From contig OY769916.1 in NCBI GenBank assembly GCA_963669265.1, positions 3,720,001 to 3,784,000 of the forward strand: DNA of 64,000 bases, written 5' to 3'. Made by a program: the position numbers and the translations under genes. Below, one piece after another: positions 8,681-16,476 of the stretch (position 1 is its first letter; each line of letters opens with the position of its first letter). The notes below the pieces were generated by a model. It was given only the letters and a program-made list of their open reading frames with translations. It was not told where the DNA came from and did not search any database. Source of the stretch: SZUA-547 sp963669265. Its GTDB lineage: Bacteria; Pseudomonadota; Alphaproteobacteria; Rhodobacterales; Rhodobacteraceae.

Positions 8681-10108
8681 CTAAAGCAACGCGCCGGGAT
8701 TCATGATCCGGTTCGGATCGATCGCCGATTTGATCTGCCGCATCAGGGTGATCTTCACGTCGTCGACGTAGCGGGTCATGTCTTCGGTCTTCAGGCGCCC
8801 GATCCCGTGTTCGGCGCTGATCGAGCCGTCATACCCGACCGTCACGTCGTTGATCGCCATGCGCACGCGCTCAATGATCCCGTCATTCGCCGCCAGGTAA
8901 TCGCCCTTGGTGACGCCCTCGGGTGGAAACACATTGTGATGGATGTTCCCGTCGCCGACATGGCCATAGCTGTTGAGGCGCAGACCGGGGTCGATATCCC
9001 GAAGCGCCGCAGTTGTGGCGGCGATGAAGTCTCCGGTGCGGCTGATCGGCACCGACGTGTCGCTGCTGCAAATCGATCCGTTGGCGCGGTTCGCCTCGGC
9101 GTGAAACTCGCGGATGTTCCAGAGCGTCTGCCGCTGGGACTCGGATTCGGCCAACACCGCATCCAACAGCGCGCCATCCTCGAATTTATCGGCCAGACAC
9201 GCTTCGACTCTGTCGCGCACGCCTTCGGGGCCTCCAAACTCGCACAAGAGATACCAGTCATGATCCTCCTGAAACGGAGACCGGAGATCGGCGAAGTGCT
9301 CCGTGACGAGGCCAACCCCAAAGCCGCTCATCAACTCGACGGCGGACACGCAGTCCCCCATCTCGCGGCGCAGGTCGTTCAGCAGACCGATCCCGTTTGA
9401 GGGCGTTTCGAGTGCGCACATCACCGTCGCCAGTTCCGCATCGATGGGCGTCAGCGCCAGCGTCGCGGCGGTGATCACCCCTAACGTACCTTCGCTGCCG
9501 ATCAGCAGATGGCGCAGATCGTAGCCGGTGTTGTTCTTCCGCAAGGGGCTGAGTTCGCGATAGATGGAGCCGTCTGGCAACACGGCCTCTACGCCGAGGC
9601 AGAGATCGCGGGCGTTACCATAGCGCAGCACCTGAATGCCGCCCGCATTCGTCGCCAGATTGCCGCCGATCTGACAGCTTCCCTTCGATCCCATGCTGAG
9701 CGGAAACATCATGCCGCGCTCCTCTGCGACGGCGTGGATATTCTCCAGAATACAACCCGCCTCTGCGATCAGGACGCCGTCCGCGACTGAGATTTCGCGC
9801 ACCTTGTTCATACGTTCCAGCGATAAGATGACGACGGCGTCATTGTCGATGGAAAGCTGGCCCGCGACGACGCCGCTGCCGCCGCCATACGGTATGACCG
9901 GGATCTTCGCCTCGTTGCATAGACGCAGGATGGTCGAGACGTCCTCCACCGAACCGGGCGTCGCGATCAGGCCCCCCAACCCGGTGAACCGGCCTCTGGG
10001 ATCCTCGAAATACCGGTCGGCGACCTCGGCGTCCTTCCAGCCGGAGGGTCCCAACCGGTCCTTGAGTTCGGCCAACGCCGCCAAATTGGGGCTCGAAGGC
10101 TGCGTCAT
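8681..10108 (-). CDS. FAD-linked D-2-hydroxyacid dehydrogenase (GlcD family), candidate sulfolactate dehydrogenase
   Basis: A 475-residue flavoprotein of the VAO/PCMH superfamily that oxidises D-2-hydroxyacids. The FAD-binding core is visible in PYGGGSGVVAG, GCQIGGNLATNAGG and LLIGSEGTLGVIT. The C-terminal cap has YGHVGDGNIHHNV and SAEHGIGRLK, the conserved histidines of the D-lactate/glycolate oxidase group, and ends ..DPNRIMNPGALL. The ATG at 10108 overlaps the stop of the FMN dehydrogenase (ATGA) and has a GGGGGAG ribosome site; a further upstream ATG lacks one. It is the last gene of the minus-strand operon with ComDE. Sulfolactate is the likely substrate, perhaps the (R) enantiomer; glycolate or D-lactate are alternatives. 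Confidence 0.85.
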   Translation of the reverse strand: MTQPSSPNLAALAELKDRLGPSGWKDAEVADRYFEDPRGRFTGLGGLIATPGSVEDVSTILRLCNEAKIPVIPYGGGSGVVAGQLSIDNDAVVILSLERMNKVREISVADGVLIAEAGCILENIHAVAEERGMMFPLSMGSKGSCQIGGNLATNAGGIQVLRYGNARDLCLGVEAVLPDGSIYRELSPLRKNNTGYDLRHLLIGSEGTLGVITAATLALTPIDAELATVMCALETPSNGIGLLNDLRREMGDCVSAVELMSGFGVGLVTEHFADLRSPFQEDHDWYLLCEFGGPEGVRDRVEACLADKFEDGALLDAVLAESESQRQTLWNIREFHAEANRANGSICSSDTSVPISRTGDFIAATTAALRDIDPGLRLNSYGHVGDGNIHHNVFPPEGVTKGDYLAANDGIIERVRMAINDVTVGYDGSISAEHGIGRLKTEDMTRYVDDVKITLMRQIKSAIDPNRIMNPGALL

Positions 10109-11223
10109 AGCTCCCCCAGACATTTGTTCAGGTCTGTCATGTTTGTTTTTCCGATCTGGGCGAGGGTGAGGGATGTCTCGTCGGTGAAGACGTCCCAGAG
10201 CTGTTTGAGGCCGGTCTCGCCGCCTGCTGCGATGGCGAACTGCATCACCCGGCCGAAGAAGACGAAGTCGGCCCCCATGGCGTAGGCCTTGATCACGTCC
10301 TCGCCGGAGCGCAGGCCGCTGTCGAAGAAGAGCGGGAATTCGGGGCCGACCGCCGCGCGGATCGCCTTCAGCGCCAGGATCGGCGGCGGGGCCGCGTCAA
10401 GCTGCCGCCCGCCATGGCTGGAGACCTGGATCGCGTCGACGCCGGCCTCTTTCAGCCGGACGGAATCCTCCGCGTCGAGCACGCCCTTGACCACCAGGTT
10501 GCCCTTCCAGCGCTCGCGCAGCCGGGCCAGATAGTCCCAATCGGCCGCGGCCCGGCTTTCGGTGCGGTCGAACTCCTCGCCCGGCCGGGTGAAGTTGGCC
10601 ATCTGCGGCTTGCCCTTGAGCGCGGTCGCGATCGACCACCGGGGGTGCAGGGCGAAGTCGACGAACTGGCGCGGGCCGAGCCTGAACGGCATCTTGAACC
10701 CGTGGCGCAGCTCGCGCGGGCGGCGGCCCACCTCCGGCACGTCCAGCGTCAGCACCAGCGTTCGGTAGCCCGCCGCCTCCGCCCGGTCGACCAGCTTCAG
10801 CGCGCTGGTCCCGTCGCCGCTGAGATAGAGCTGGAACCAGGCGTGCCCCTCGGCCTCTGCGATGATCTCCTCCAGCGAGGTGGAGGAGACGGTGGAGACG
10901 CCCAGCGGCGTCTTGCAGCGCGCCGCGATCCGCGCCAGCATCAGATCCGCGCCGGGGGCGGCGAGGTTGCACATGCCCATCGGGCTGATCCCGAACGGGC
11001 GGGCCGCCTCATGGTCGAACACCTGCACGGATAGGTCGCGTTTGGCGACGTTGACCAGCACCCGGGGGCGCAGGCGCAAGTCGCTGAGGGCGGTCCGGTT
11101 CAGCGCCGCGCCATGCTCGTCCCCCGCCGCGCCGTCGATATAGTCGAACACCATCCAGGGCAGGCGCCTGCGCGCCAGGGCGCGGGCGTCTTCGCTGCAA
11201 TGGATCTCGTTGGACTGGAGCAT
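10105..11223 (-). CDS. FMN-dependent alpha-hydroxyacid dehydrogenase, candidate (S)-sulfolactate dehydrogenase
   Basis: A 372-residue TIM-barrel flavoenzyme of the lactate dehydrogenase/glycolate oxidase family, which oxidises L-2-hydroxyacids to 2-oxoacids. Family landmarks are FDYIDGAAGDE near the N-terminus, ISPMGMCNLAAPGAD, the WFQLYLSGD and LTLDVP strands, the VVKGVLDAEDS lysine strand, SSHGGRQLDAAPPP with the catalytic His, and FDSGLRSGEDVIKAYAMGADFVFFGR. GAGGG precedes the ATG. It lies between comE and the FAD dehydrogenase, so oxidation of (S)-sulfolactate to sulfopyruvate fits the operon. Membrane-linked sulfolactate dehydrogenases have been reported in roseobacters, but I cannot say which of the two genes corresponds. 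Confidence 0.86.
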   Translation of the reverse strand: MLQSNEIHCSEDARALARRRLPWMVFDYIDGAAGDEHGAALNRTALSDLRLRPRVLVNVAKRDLSVQVFDHEAARPFGISPMGMCNLAAPGADLMLARIAARCKTPLGVSTVSSTSLEEIIAEAEGHAWFQLYLSGDGTSALKLVDRAEAAGYRTLVLTLDVPEVGRRPRELRHGFKMPFRLGPRQFVDFALHPRWSIATALKGKPQMANFTRPGEEFDRTESRAAADWDYLARLRERWKGNLVVKGVLDAEDSVRLKEAGVDAIQVSSHGGRQLDAAPPPILALKAIRAAVGPEFPLFFDSGLRSGEDVIKAYAMGADFVFFGRVMQFAIAAGGETGLKQLWDVFTDETSLTLAQIGKTNMTDLNKCLGEL

Positions 11224-11260
11224 GGGGTCCCTCGACGGTCGTGGCGGGGTGGCGCAGGCG

Positions 11261-11815
11261 TTACGCCTGCACCGCGTCCATGAAGCGCGCGCGGATCACC
11301 ACCGGGTCCTTGGTGATGACCGGCACCTTGACGTTCCCGCTTTCGCATTTGGCGACGATGATGGTCATCTTGTCGCCCGCCAGCGCGTCCTCCAGCACCT
11401 GTTTGGTCTCTTCGGCCCGGCACTCGATCACGTTCTCGCAGCCGCAGGCCCTGGCCACCGCCGTCAGCGAAGTCTTCTGGCCCGCATAGGTCGGCTGGTC
11501 GCCGGTCGAGCCGTAGCTGCCATTGTCGATGATCAGCAGGATGTAATTGTCGGCCGGGTTGTTGGCGATGGTGGGCAGGGTGCCGAAATTGGTCAGCACC
11601 GAGCCGTCGCCGTCGATCGAGATCACCTTCTTCGGCTGCGCCAGCGCCAGGCCGAAGCCGATCGAGGAGGAAAGCCCCATCGTGCCCAGCATGTAGAAAT
11701 TCGTCGGCTGGTCGTCGATCATGTGCAGCTCCTGGCTGGGCAGACCGATATTGCAGACCACCAGGTGGTCGCGGATGACGGGCGCGATCTCGCGCAGAAT
11801 TTCAGACCGGATCAT
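11261..11815 (-). CDS. comE: Sulfopyruvate decarboxylase, beta subunit
   Basis: Thiamine-diphosphate-binding subunit of sulfopyruvate decarboxylase, which converts sulfopyruvate to sulfoacetaldehyde and CO2. The 184 residues carry the TPP motif starting at GDGSVLTNFGTL and ending in the asparagine of LLIIDNGSYGSTGDQPT, preceded by LGTMGLSSSIGFGLALA. The ATG at 11815 overlaps the alpha-subunit stop as ATGA; longer frames upstream lie inside comD. Split alpha and beta subunits of about 170 and 185 residues are typical of ComDE, unlike the single-chain phosphonopyruvate decarboxylases that are the closest alternative. It is followed by two hydroxyacid dehydrogenases. Confidence 0.88.
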   Translation of the reverse strand: MIRSEILREIAPVIRDHLVVCNIGLPSQELHMIDDQPTNFYMLGTMGLSSSIGFGLALAQPKKVISIDGDGSVLTNFGTLPTIANNPADNYILLIIDNGSYGSTGDQPTYAGQKTSLTAVARACGCENVIECRAEETKQVLEDALAGDKMTIIVAKCESGNVKVPVITKDPVVIRARFMDAVQA

Positions 11816-12315
11816 TCTCCGTATCCTCCCCAGAAAGACGCGTCGGTCAGGATCGCGACCGGCTTGTTGCACATGAAGGTGTATTTCAGGATCTCGCCCA
11901 GCTCGTCGGCGTCGGATTCCTTGTGGAAATGGTAATGCGGGATCGCCAGCTGGTTCAGCAGCGCCTTGGTGTGCACCGCCATCTCAACCTGGCAGGCCAC
12001 CGGCTCGCGCAGCTCGCCGCGATAGCTGATCAGCATCGGCAGCGGCATCCGGTAGAACTGCGTCAGCGTCGCCAGCGTGTTCAGCGTCACGCCGATCGCG
12101 GTGTTCTGCATGATGATCGCCGGCCGCTTGCCGCCCATGAAGGCGCCGGCGCACAGCCCCATCCCCTCATCTTCCTTGTTCGACGGCACATGCATGACGT
12201 CCGAACGCTGCTCCAACTCGGCGATCACGCCCGCAAGCTGCTTGCAGGGCACCGTCGTGACGAACTCGACGCCATTGGCGACCATGTCGTCCACGATCCT
12301 GGAATGTATTGACAC
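11812..12315 (-). CDS. comD: Sulfopyruvate decarboxylase, alpha subunit
   Basis: Pyrimidine-binding subunit of the two-subunit sulfopyruvate decarboxylase. The 167-residue protein shows FVTTVPCKQLAGVI, the conserved SNKEDEGMGLCAGAF block containing the glutamate that activates TPP, and QNTAIGVTLNTL. I chose the GTG at 12315 because GAGGAG lies 7 bases upstream; an ATG further out at 12390 has no ribosome site and adds residues without homology. It is translationally coupled to comE. Together they place sulfopyruvate as an intermediate in this locus. The next enzyme, sulfoacetaldehyde acetyltransferase (Xsc), is not in the window. Confidence 0.87.
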   Translation of the reverse strand: MSIHSRIVDDMVANGVEFVTTVPCKQLAGVIAELEQRSDVMHVPSNKEDEGMGLCAGAFMGGKRPAIIMQNTAIGVTLNTLATLTQFYRMPLPMLISYRGELREPVACQVEMAVHTKALLNQLAIPHYHFHKESDADELGEILKYTFMCNKPVAILTDASFWGGYGE

Positions 12316-12395
12316 GTTAGAACTCCTCTCAGGGCGTAAGAATGATCTTCGGAGAGGCGGCCAAACCGCCCCGTATGTCAGAAAATGCAAGCGGG

Positions 12396-14366
12396 CTAGA
12401 ACCAGCCGCGCGGTAGCGGCACGTTCAGAAGCTCACGGAACCCGAACGTGCAAAGCAGGACGATGGCGACGATGCCGCCGATCAGTCCGACCCAGCCACC
12501 GGGCGTCGGTTTTTCGTGCTGGGCCGGCATGACCAGCGCCAGGGCCATGATCAAACCTGCGGGGCCAAACCCCATGACCGGGATCAGGGCCACCGCCGCC
12601 AGCATGGTGGTCGGCACGGCGATGCGGCGGAGGTTGGAGCCGTCCGCGCTTTCCACCGAAACCTTCCGCGTCAGCAACACTTTCAGCGCGCCCAGCCCGA
12701 TCAACGCGAGCATCACCACGGCGATGGTCATCGGGAACACCGCCGCATCTGCGTTCAGCGATTGGCTTTGAACCAGAACCAGCGCGCCGATCCCGGCGAA
12801 GACGCCAAACGACGCCAGATCGCCCGCAACGGCCGCGGGGGAGGCTTTGGGGCCGGGCGCCGCGTAATCCGGGCCTGCGGATCTGGAGAGCAGACGCTTG
12901 ATCTGCGGCAGGAACGGATACAGAAAGCTCAACGCCGTCATGGCGATGATGATCATCGACAGAGGCCGGCCGAAGAACTGCCCCCAAAGGTCGCCGATGG
13001 CGTCGCCAATGGTCCAGCCCTGAACAAAGCCCTGCTCGGCGATGCGCCCCAGGATCAATCCCAGCACGATGGGCGAGACGGAGAAGCCGCGCTTGGAGGC
13101 GATCCAGCCGATGATGCCCATCACGATCATGATGGTGATGTCGGAGATGCTGTTGCGAATGGCGAAAGAACCAATGACCGTCATGAACGCGACCGCAGGC
13201 ACCAGCGCCGCTTTCGGCGCGCGGACAATGGCGCCATAAGCGAAACGTCCGATCAGCAAGCCGACCGGCAGCATGAGAACAGTCGCGAGCAGCAGGCCGA
13301 ATATGAACGTGTAGACGATCGGCGCGCCGTCGGTGAACAGGGTGGGGCCGGTCTTCACGCCCTGCACCAGCAGGGCGCCCAGAATGATCGCGTCGGGCGG
13401 CGTGCCGGGAATGCCCAGCACCAGTGTCGGGATAAAGCCGCCGCCGACGGTCGCGTTGTTCGCGGACTCGGTGGCGATGACGCCGCCCGGATTGCCCTCG
13501 CCATAGTGTTCTTCGCCCTTGCCGGAGCGGCGCGCCTCGGAATAGGCCACCAGCCCGGCGATCGATCCGCCTGCGCCGGGCAGCGCGCCAACCAGCGTGC
13601 CGATGACGGAGCTGCGCGCGAGATTGACCTTGTTGCGCATCAGCGCGCCGAACGCTTCGGGCATGCGAAAGCCGCGCGTTTCGGCCGGTTCTTTCAGATG
13701 GCGATCTGGTGTTGCGACAAGGTCGATCAACACCGGCACGCAATAGAGGCCGATCAGCGCTGAAACGATCTCAATTCCGCCGAGCAAGGTGCTGGAGCCG
13801 AACGTGAATCGCACCTCTGCCGACGTCTCGGAGATGCCGATCATCGACAAAAGCAAGCCGAAACACGCGGCGACGACCCCCTTGAAGAAATCGCCCGTTG
13901 AAAGTGCGGCGATCAGCGACAGGCCGAACATCGCCAGCCAGAAATACTCCACGGGTCCGAAGGCGAGCGCCGCTTCCGCGAGCGGCGGCGCAAGAACAAG
14001 CAACGCGATGGCGCCGATCAGCCCTCCGACGACCGAGGCCAGGCAGGCGACCGAAATCGCCATGTCTCCATCGCCGCGCTTGGCCATGGGAAACCCGTCA
14101 AACGTGGTCGCGATGGCCGATGGCGTTCCCGGCGTATTGAGCAGGATCGCGGCGTAGGCGCCGCCATAGATCGCGCCGGTATAGATCGCGCCCATCAGGA
14201 TCAGGGCGCTGTCAGGCGACATCGAGAATGTGATCGGGACCAGCACCGCCACCGCCATGGTCGCCGTCAGGCCCGGAATGGAGCCGATGATCGTTCCGGC
14301 GGCGACGCCAGCCAACGCCAGGATCAGATTGAGCGGCGTCATCGCCGCCAGAAAATAGTCAAACAT
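12396..14366 (-). CDS. Tripartite tricarboxylate transporter, TctA-TctB fusion permease
   Basis: A 656-residue membrane protein joining the large and small permease subunits of a TTT transporter. Residues 1 to about 500 are TctA-like: the N-terminal IIGSIPGLTATMAVAVLVPITF and AAILLNTPGTPSAIATTFDGFPMA signatures are present, as is the internal duplicate GALPGAGGSIAGLVAYSEARR with GIPGTPPDAIILGALL. After a short Ala/Pro linker near residue 505, about 150 residues form four hydrophobic helices like TctB. Gene fusion of the two is uncommon. It lies between the TctC gene and comDE, so sulfolactate or a related C3 sulfonate is the likely cargo; SlcHFG transporters of sulfolactate users are of this type. 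Confidence 0.9.
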   Translation of the reverse strand: MFDYFLAAMTPLNLILALAGVAAGTIIGSIPGLTATMAVAVLVPITFSMSPDSALILMGAIYTGAIYGGAYAAILLNTPGTPSAIATTFDGFPMAKRGDGDMAISVACLASVVGGLIGAIALLVLAPPLAEAALAFGPVEYFWLAMFGLSLIAALSTGDFFKGVVAACFGLLLSMIGISETSAEVRFTFGSSTLLGGIEIVSALIGLYCVPVLIDLVATPDRHLKEPAETRGFRMPEAFGALMRNKVNLARSSVIGTLVGALPGAGGSIAGLVAYSEARRSGKGEEHYGEGNPGGVIATESANNATVGGGFIPTLVLGIPGTPPDAIILGALLVQGVKTGPTLFTDGAPIVYTFIFGLLLATVLMLPVGLLIGRFAYGAIVRAPKAALVPAVAFMTVIGSFAIRNSISDITIMIVMGIIGWIASKRGFSVSPIVLGLILGRIAEQGFVQGWTIGDAIGDLWGQFFGRPLSMIIIAMTALSFLYPFLPQIKRLLSRSAGPDYAAPGPKASPAAVAGDLASFGVFAGIGALVLVQSQSLNADAAVFPMTIAVVMLALIGLGALKVLLTRKVSVESADGSNLRRIAVPTTMLAAVALIPVMGFGPAGLIMALALVMPAQHEKPTPGGWVGLIGGIVAIVLLCTFGFRELLNVPLPRGWF

Positions 14367-14452
14367 ATTTCGTCTCCGTCGGGAGAGCGCGTGTCAGCGG
14401 CCGCGGCGTAAGCCACGCGCGATACGCTTAAATCGATAGGTCGTGGAATGGA

Positions 14453-14478
14453 GGGCGCAGCTTCGCCGAGCTGCGCCC
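14453..14478 (-). other. Perfect 10-bp hairpin between tctC and the permease gene
   Basis: GGGCGCAGCT and AGCTGCGCCC pair perfectly around a 6-base loop, starting 10 bp past the TctC stop codon. No T-run follows on the minus strand. It probably stabilises the binding-protein mRNA or attenuates read-through, which would give more binding protein than permease. Confidence 0.5.
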
Positions 14479-14487
14479 AGAACGGTC

Positions 14488-15441
14488 TTACTCGATCACG
14501 CCTGCGGCCTGCGCCGCCGCGATATAGCCTTCCGACTTCTCAGCCATGAACGCGTTCATCTCATCGCCGTACGCAACGTCGAGCAGCGCGAAACCGCCAT
14601 CGATCATCTGCTTTTGGAAATCCGCATTCTGATTGATCTTCGCGATTGAATCGGACACCGCCTGGCGGGTCTCCTCTGAGGCCGAGGACGGCACCGCGAT
14701 GCCGCGATAGGCGCCTGAGACCATGTCAAACCCAAGCTCACGGAAGGTGGGGACGTCCGGGAACGCCGGATGACGCTCTTCCATCGCGACCGCCAGCATG
14801 CGCACCTTGTCGCCCTGTTTCGCGCCAACGGTGGTGTAGCCCCACTCCGCCCGCACCTGGTTGCCAAGCAGCGCCGTCACCGCAGCGCCGGTGCCCTTGA
14901 AAGCCACATAGGTGGTCTTGATCCCGGCGAGCTTGTCGAACTGGACCTGCGCCATGTGGTTCGCGGTGCCCTTGCCGGAGCCGGAGAAGGTCGTCTGCGC
15001 CGGATTTTCTTTCGCGAAATCAATCAGGTCCTGCAGCGTCTTGAAGTCGCTGTCGGCGTTCACGACGATCGCGTCCGGCGTGTAGTGGAACATGTAGACG
15101 GCGGTGATGTCGTCGGTCTCAAACCCGACATTGCCCTGCTTTGGTTTGAGCACGATATGCGGCAGGTTGATGCCCATCATTGTCGATCCGTCGCCAGCCA
15201 TCGTGTTGAGCTGTGACCAGCCGACTGCGCCGCCGCCGCCCGGCTTATAGGTGACGACCAGCTCCTGCCCAAAGATCTCTTTGAAATAAGGCTGTTGGAA
15301 GCGCGCGGTGATGTCGGACTCGCCGCCGGGTCCGAACGGAATGATGTAATCCACTGGCCCGGCTGGGAAATCTTCGGCCAGAGCGGTGGTCGCCGTCAGG
15401 CCGATGGCGGTCGCCGCCGCAAGCGCTAGTTTAGTAATCAT
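14488..15441 (-). CDS. Tripartite tricarboxylate transporter substrate-binding protein (TctC/Bug family)
   Basis: Periplasmic binding protein of the Bug family, first gene of the minus-strand operon. The 317 residues start with a signal peptide (MITKLALAAATAIGLTATTALA), followed by DYIIPFGPGGESDITARFQQPYF, the ligand-binding loop typical of Bug proteins, and later SGSGKGTANHMA and AFKGTGAAVTALLGNQV. The ATG at 15441 follows GGGAGG at good spacing; the ATG 30 bases upstream does not. The cargo is inferred to be sulfolactate or a similar sulfonate because comDE and hydroxyacid dehydrogenases follow in the same operon. Confidence 0.92.
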   Translation of the reverse strand: MITKLALAAATAIGLTATTALAEDFPAGPVDYIIPFGPGGESDITARFQQPYFKEIFGQELVVTYKPGGGGAVGWSQLNTMAGDGSTMMGINLPHIVLKPKQGNVGFETDDITAVYMFHYTPDAIVVNADSDFKTLQDLIDFAKENPAQTTFSGSGKGTANHMAQVQFDKLAGIKTTYVAFKGTGAAVTALLGNQVRAEWGYTTVGAKQGDKVRMLAVAMEERHPAFPDVPTFRELGFDMVSGAYRGIAVPSSASEETRQAVSDSIAKINQNADFQKQMIDGGFALLDVAYGDEMNAFMAEKSEGYIAAAQAAGVIE

Positions 15442-15584
15442 TGGTGTTCCTCCCATATCGTGATCCGTCACGATTTCTTTTGGTTGGTGGGTTTGGAGCC
15501 GCCGAGTTCTGATGGTCGGAAGAAGCCGAACGGCCAGCCGATTGTCGCTCTAGTCTCAGTTTCGATTCGTGGGTTTTTAACATA

Positions 15585-15600
15585 TATAAGAATTCTTATA
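15585..15600. promoter_or_regulatory. Perfect 16-bp palindrome, likely operator of the divergent GntR regulator
   Basis: TATAAGAATTCTTATA is a perfect inverted repeat in the 249-bp gap between tctC (minus) and the GntR gene (plus). It is AT-rich in otherwise GC-rich DNA. HutC-type GntR proteins bind such dyads next to their own gene, so it probably controls both directions. Confidence 0.65.
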
Positions 15601-15612
15601 CAAGTTTAATTA

Positions 15613-15623
15613 TATAAGAATTC
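15613..15623. promoter_or_regulatory. Second operator-like copy, TATAAGAATTC
   Basis: Eleven of the 16 palindrome bases recur here, with dyad centres 28 bp apart. A strong site plus a partial site suggests cooperative binding by the adjacent GntR-type regulator. Confidence 0.5.
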
Positions 15624-15690
15624 GTCCCCTGAGCTTGAAACGGGCTCTGCTCGTGATAGACAAACAAGGTGTTTCGAGGAGACGCTTTGG

Positions 15691-16392
15691 ATGGCCCAAC
15701 CCCTCTATCAAGCTGTATTTGATACGATTATTGCGCGGATCACGCGGGGAGAGCTGAAGCCGGGCGTCATGCTGCCAAGCGAGACCGATCTGGGCAAAGA
15801 GCTGGGCGTCAGTCAGGGGACGGCTCGCAAGGCGCTGATGGAGCTGGAGCGTCGCGGCATCGTTCAACGCCAGCAGGGGCGGGGCACTGTGGTCAAGGCC
15901 CACACGCCCGAATACTCACTGTTCCATTTCTTTCGAATGCAGAAACTGGACGGGACGCGGGATACGCCCACGCTGGTGTCCGAGAATGTCAGAGCGCGGC
16001 CCGCGACGGCGTATGAAAGAAAGATGCTCACCGGGGCGCCCGAAAGGGTGATCGAGATTGAGCGCGTGCGCAGTCTGTCCGGCGCGAAAGCCGTTTATGA
16101 GCTTCATGCCCTGCCGCAGCCGATCTTTCCCGATCTCGCGAATGGGGAGCGGCTGCCCAACACGCTCTATGACTTCTATCAGGACAAGTACTCATGCCTC
16201 ATCATGCGGGCCGATGAAGAGATCGAGGCGATAAAAGTCGACAAGAAAATCGCTGGTCTGCTCGATGTGGAAGAGGGTTCCTGCGCGCTTCGGGTCAAAC
16301 GGTTTTCAATCGACCTTCTGGACAGGTTGGTGGAGGTCCGGTCCAGCGTTCTGTTGACCAAGTCCCACCGGTATTTCGTTTCCTTGTCGTAA
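15691..16392 (+). CDS. GntR/HutC-family transcriptional regulator with UTRA domain
   Basis: A 233-residue repressor-type protein. Residues 1-70 are a winged helix (PLYQAVFDTIIARITRGELKPG, LPSETDLGKELGVSQGTARKAL, GRGTVV). The rest is a UTRA ligand-binding domain containing ERVIEIERVRSL and a C-terminal LRVKRFSIDLLDRLVEVRSSVLL. It is transcribed away from the transporter-comDE operon, and two copies of a palindrome lie between them. That makes it the probable regulator of the sulfolactate genes, and possibly of the convergent sugar genes. The inducer is unknown; UTRA domains usually bind small anionic or phosphorylated metabolites. Confidence 0.9.
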   Translation: MAQPLYQAVFDTIIARITRGELKPGVMLPSETDLGKELGVSQGTARKALMELERRGIVQRQQGRGTVVKAHTPEYSLFHFFRMQKLDGTRDTPTLVSENVRARPATAYERKMLTGAPERVIEIERVRSLSGAKAVYELHALPQPIFPDLANGERLPNTLYDFYQDKYSCLIMRADEEIEAIKVDKKIAGLLDVEEGSCALRVKRFSIDLLDRLVEVRSSVLLTKSHRYFVSLS

Positions 16393-16412
16393 GCGGCTTC
16401 TCGCAGGACCAA

Positions 16413-16436
16413 CGCGGCGCTCATTCGAGCGCCGCG
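16413..16436. terminator. Bidirectional hairpin between convergent genes
   Basis: CGCGGCGCT and AGCGCCGCG form a perfect 9-bp stem with a 6-base loop between the GntR gene and the convergent cysteine-repeat gene. There is no T-run, so efficiency is uncertain. Confidence 0.4.
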
Positions 16437-16476
16437 CCTGGGTCAGGGTTGCGAGAGCTGTGTGTGAGGGCTTCTC

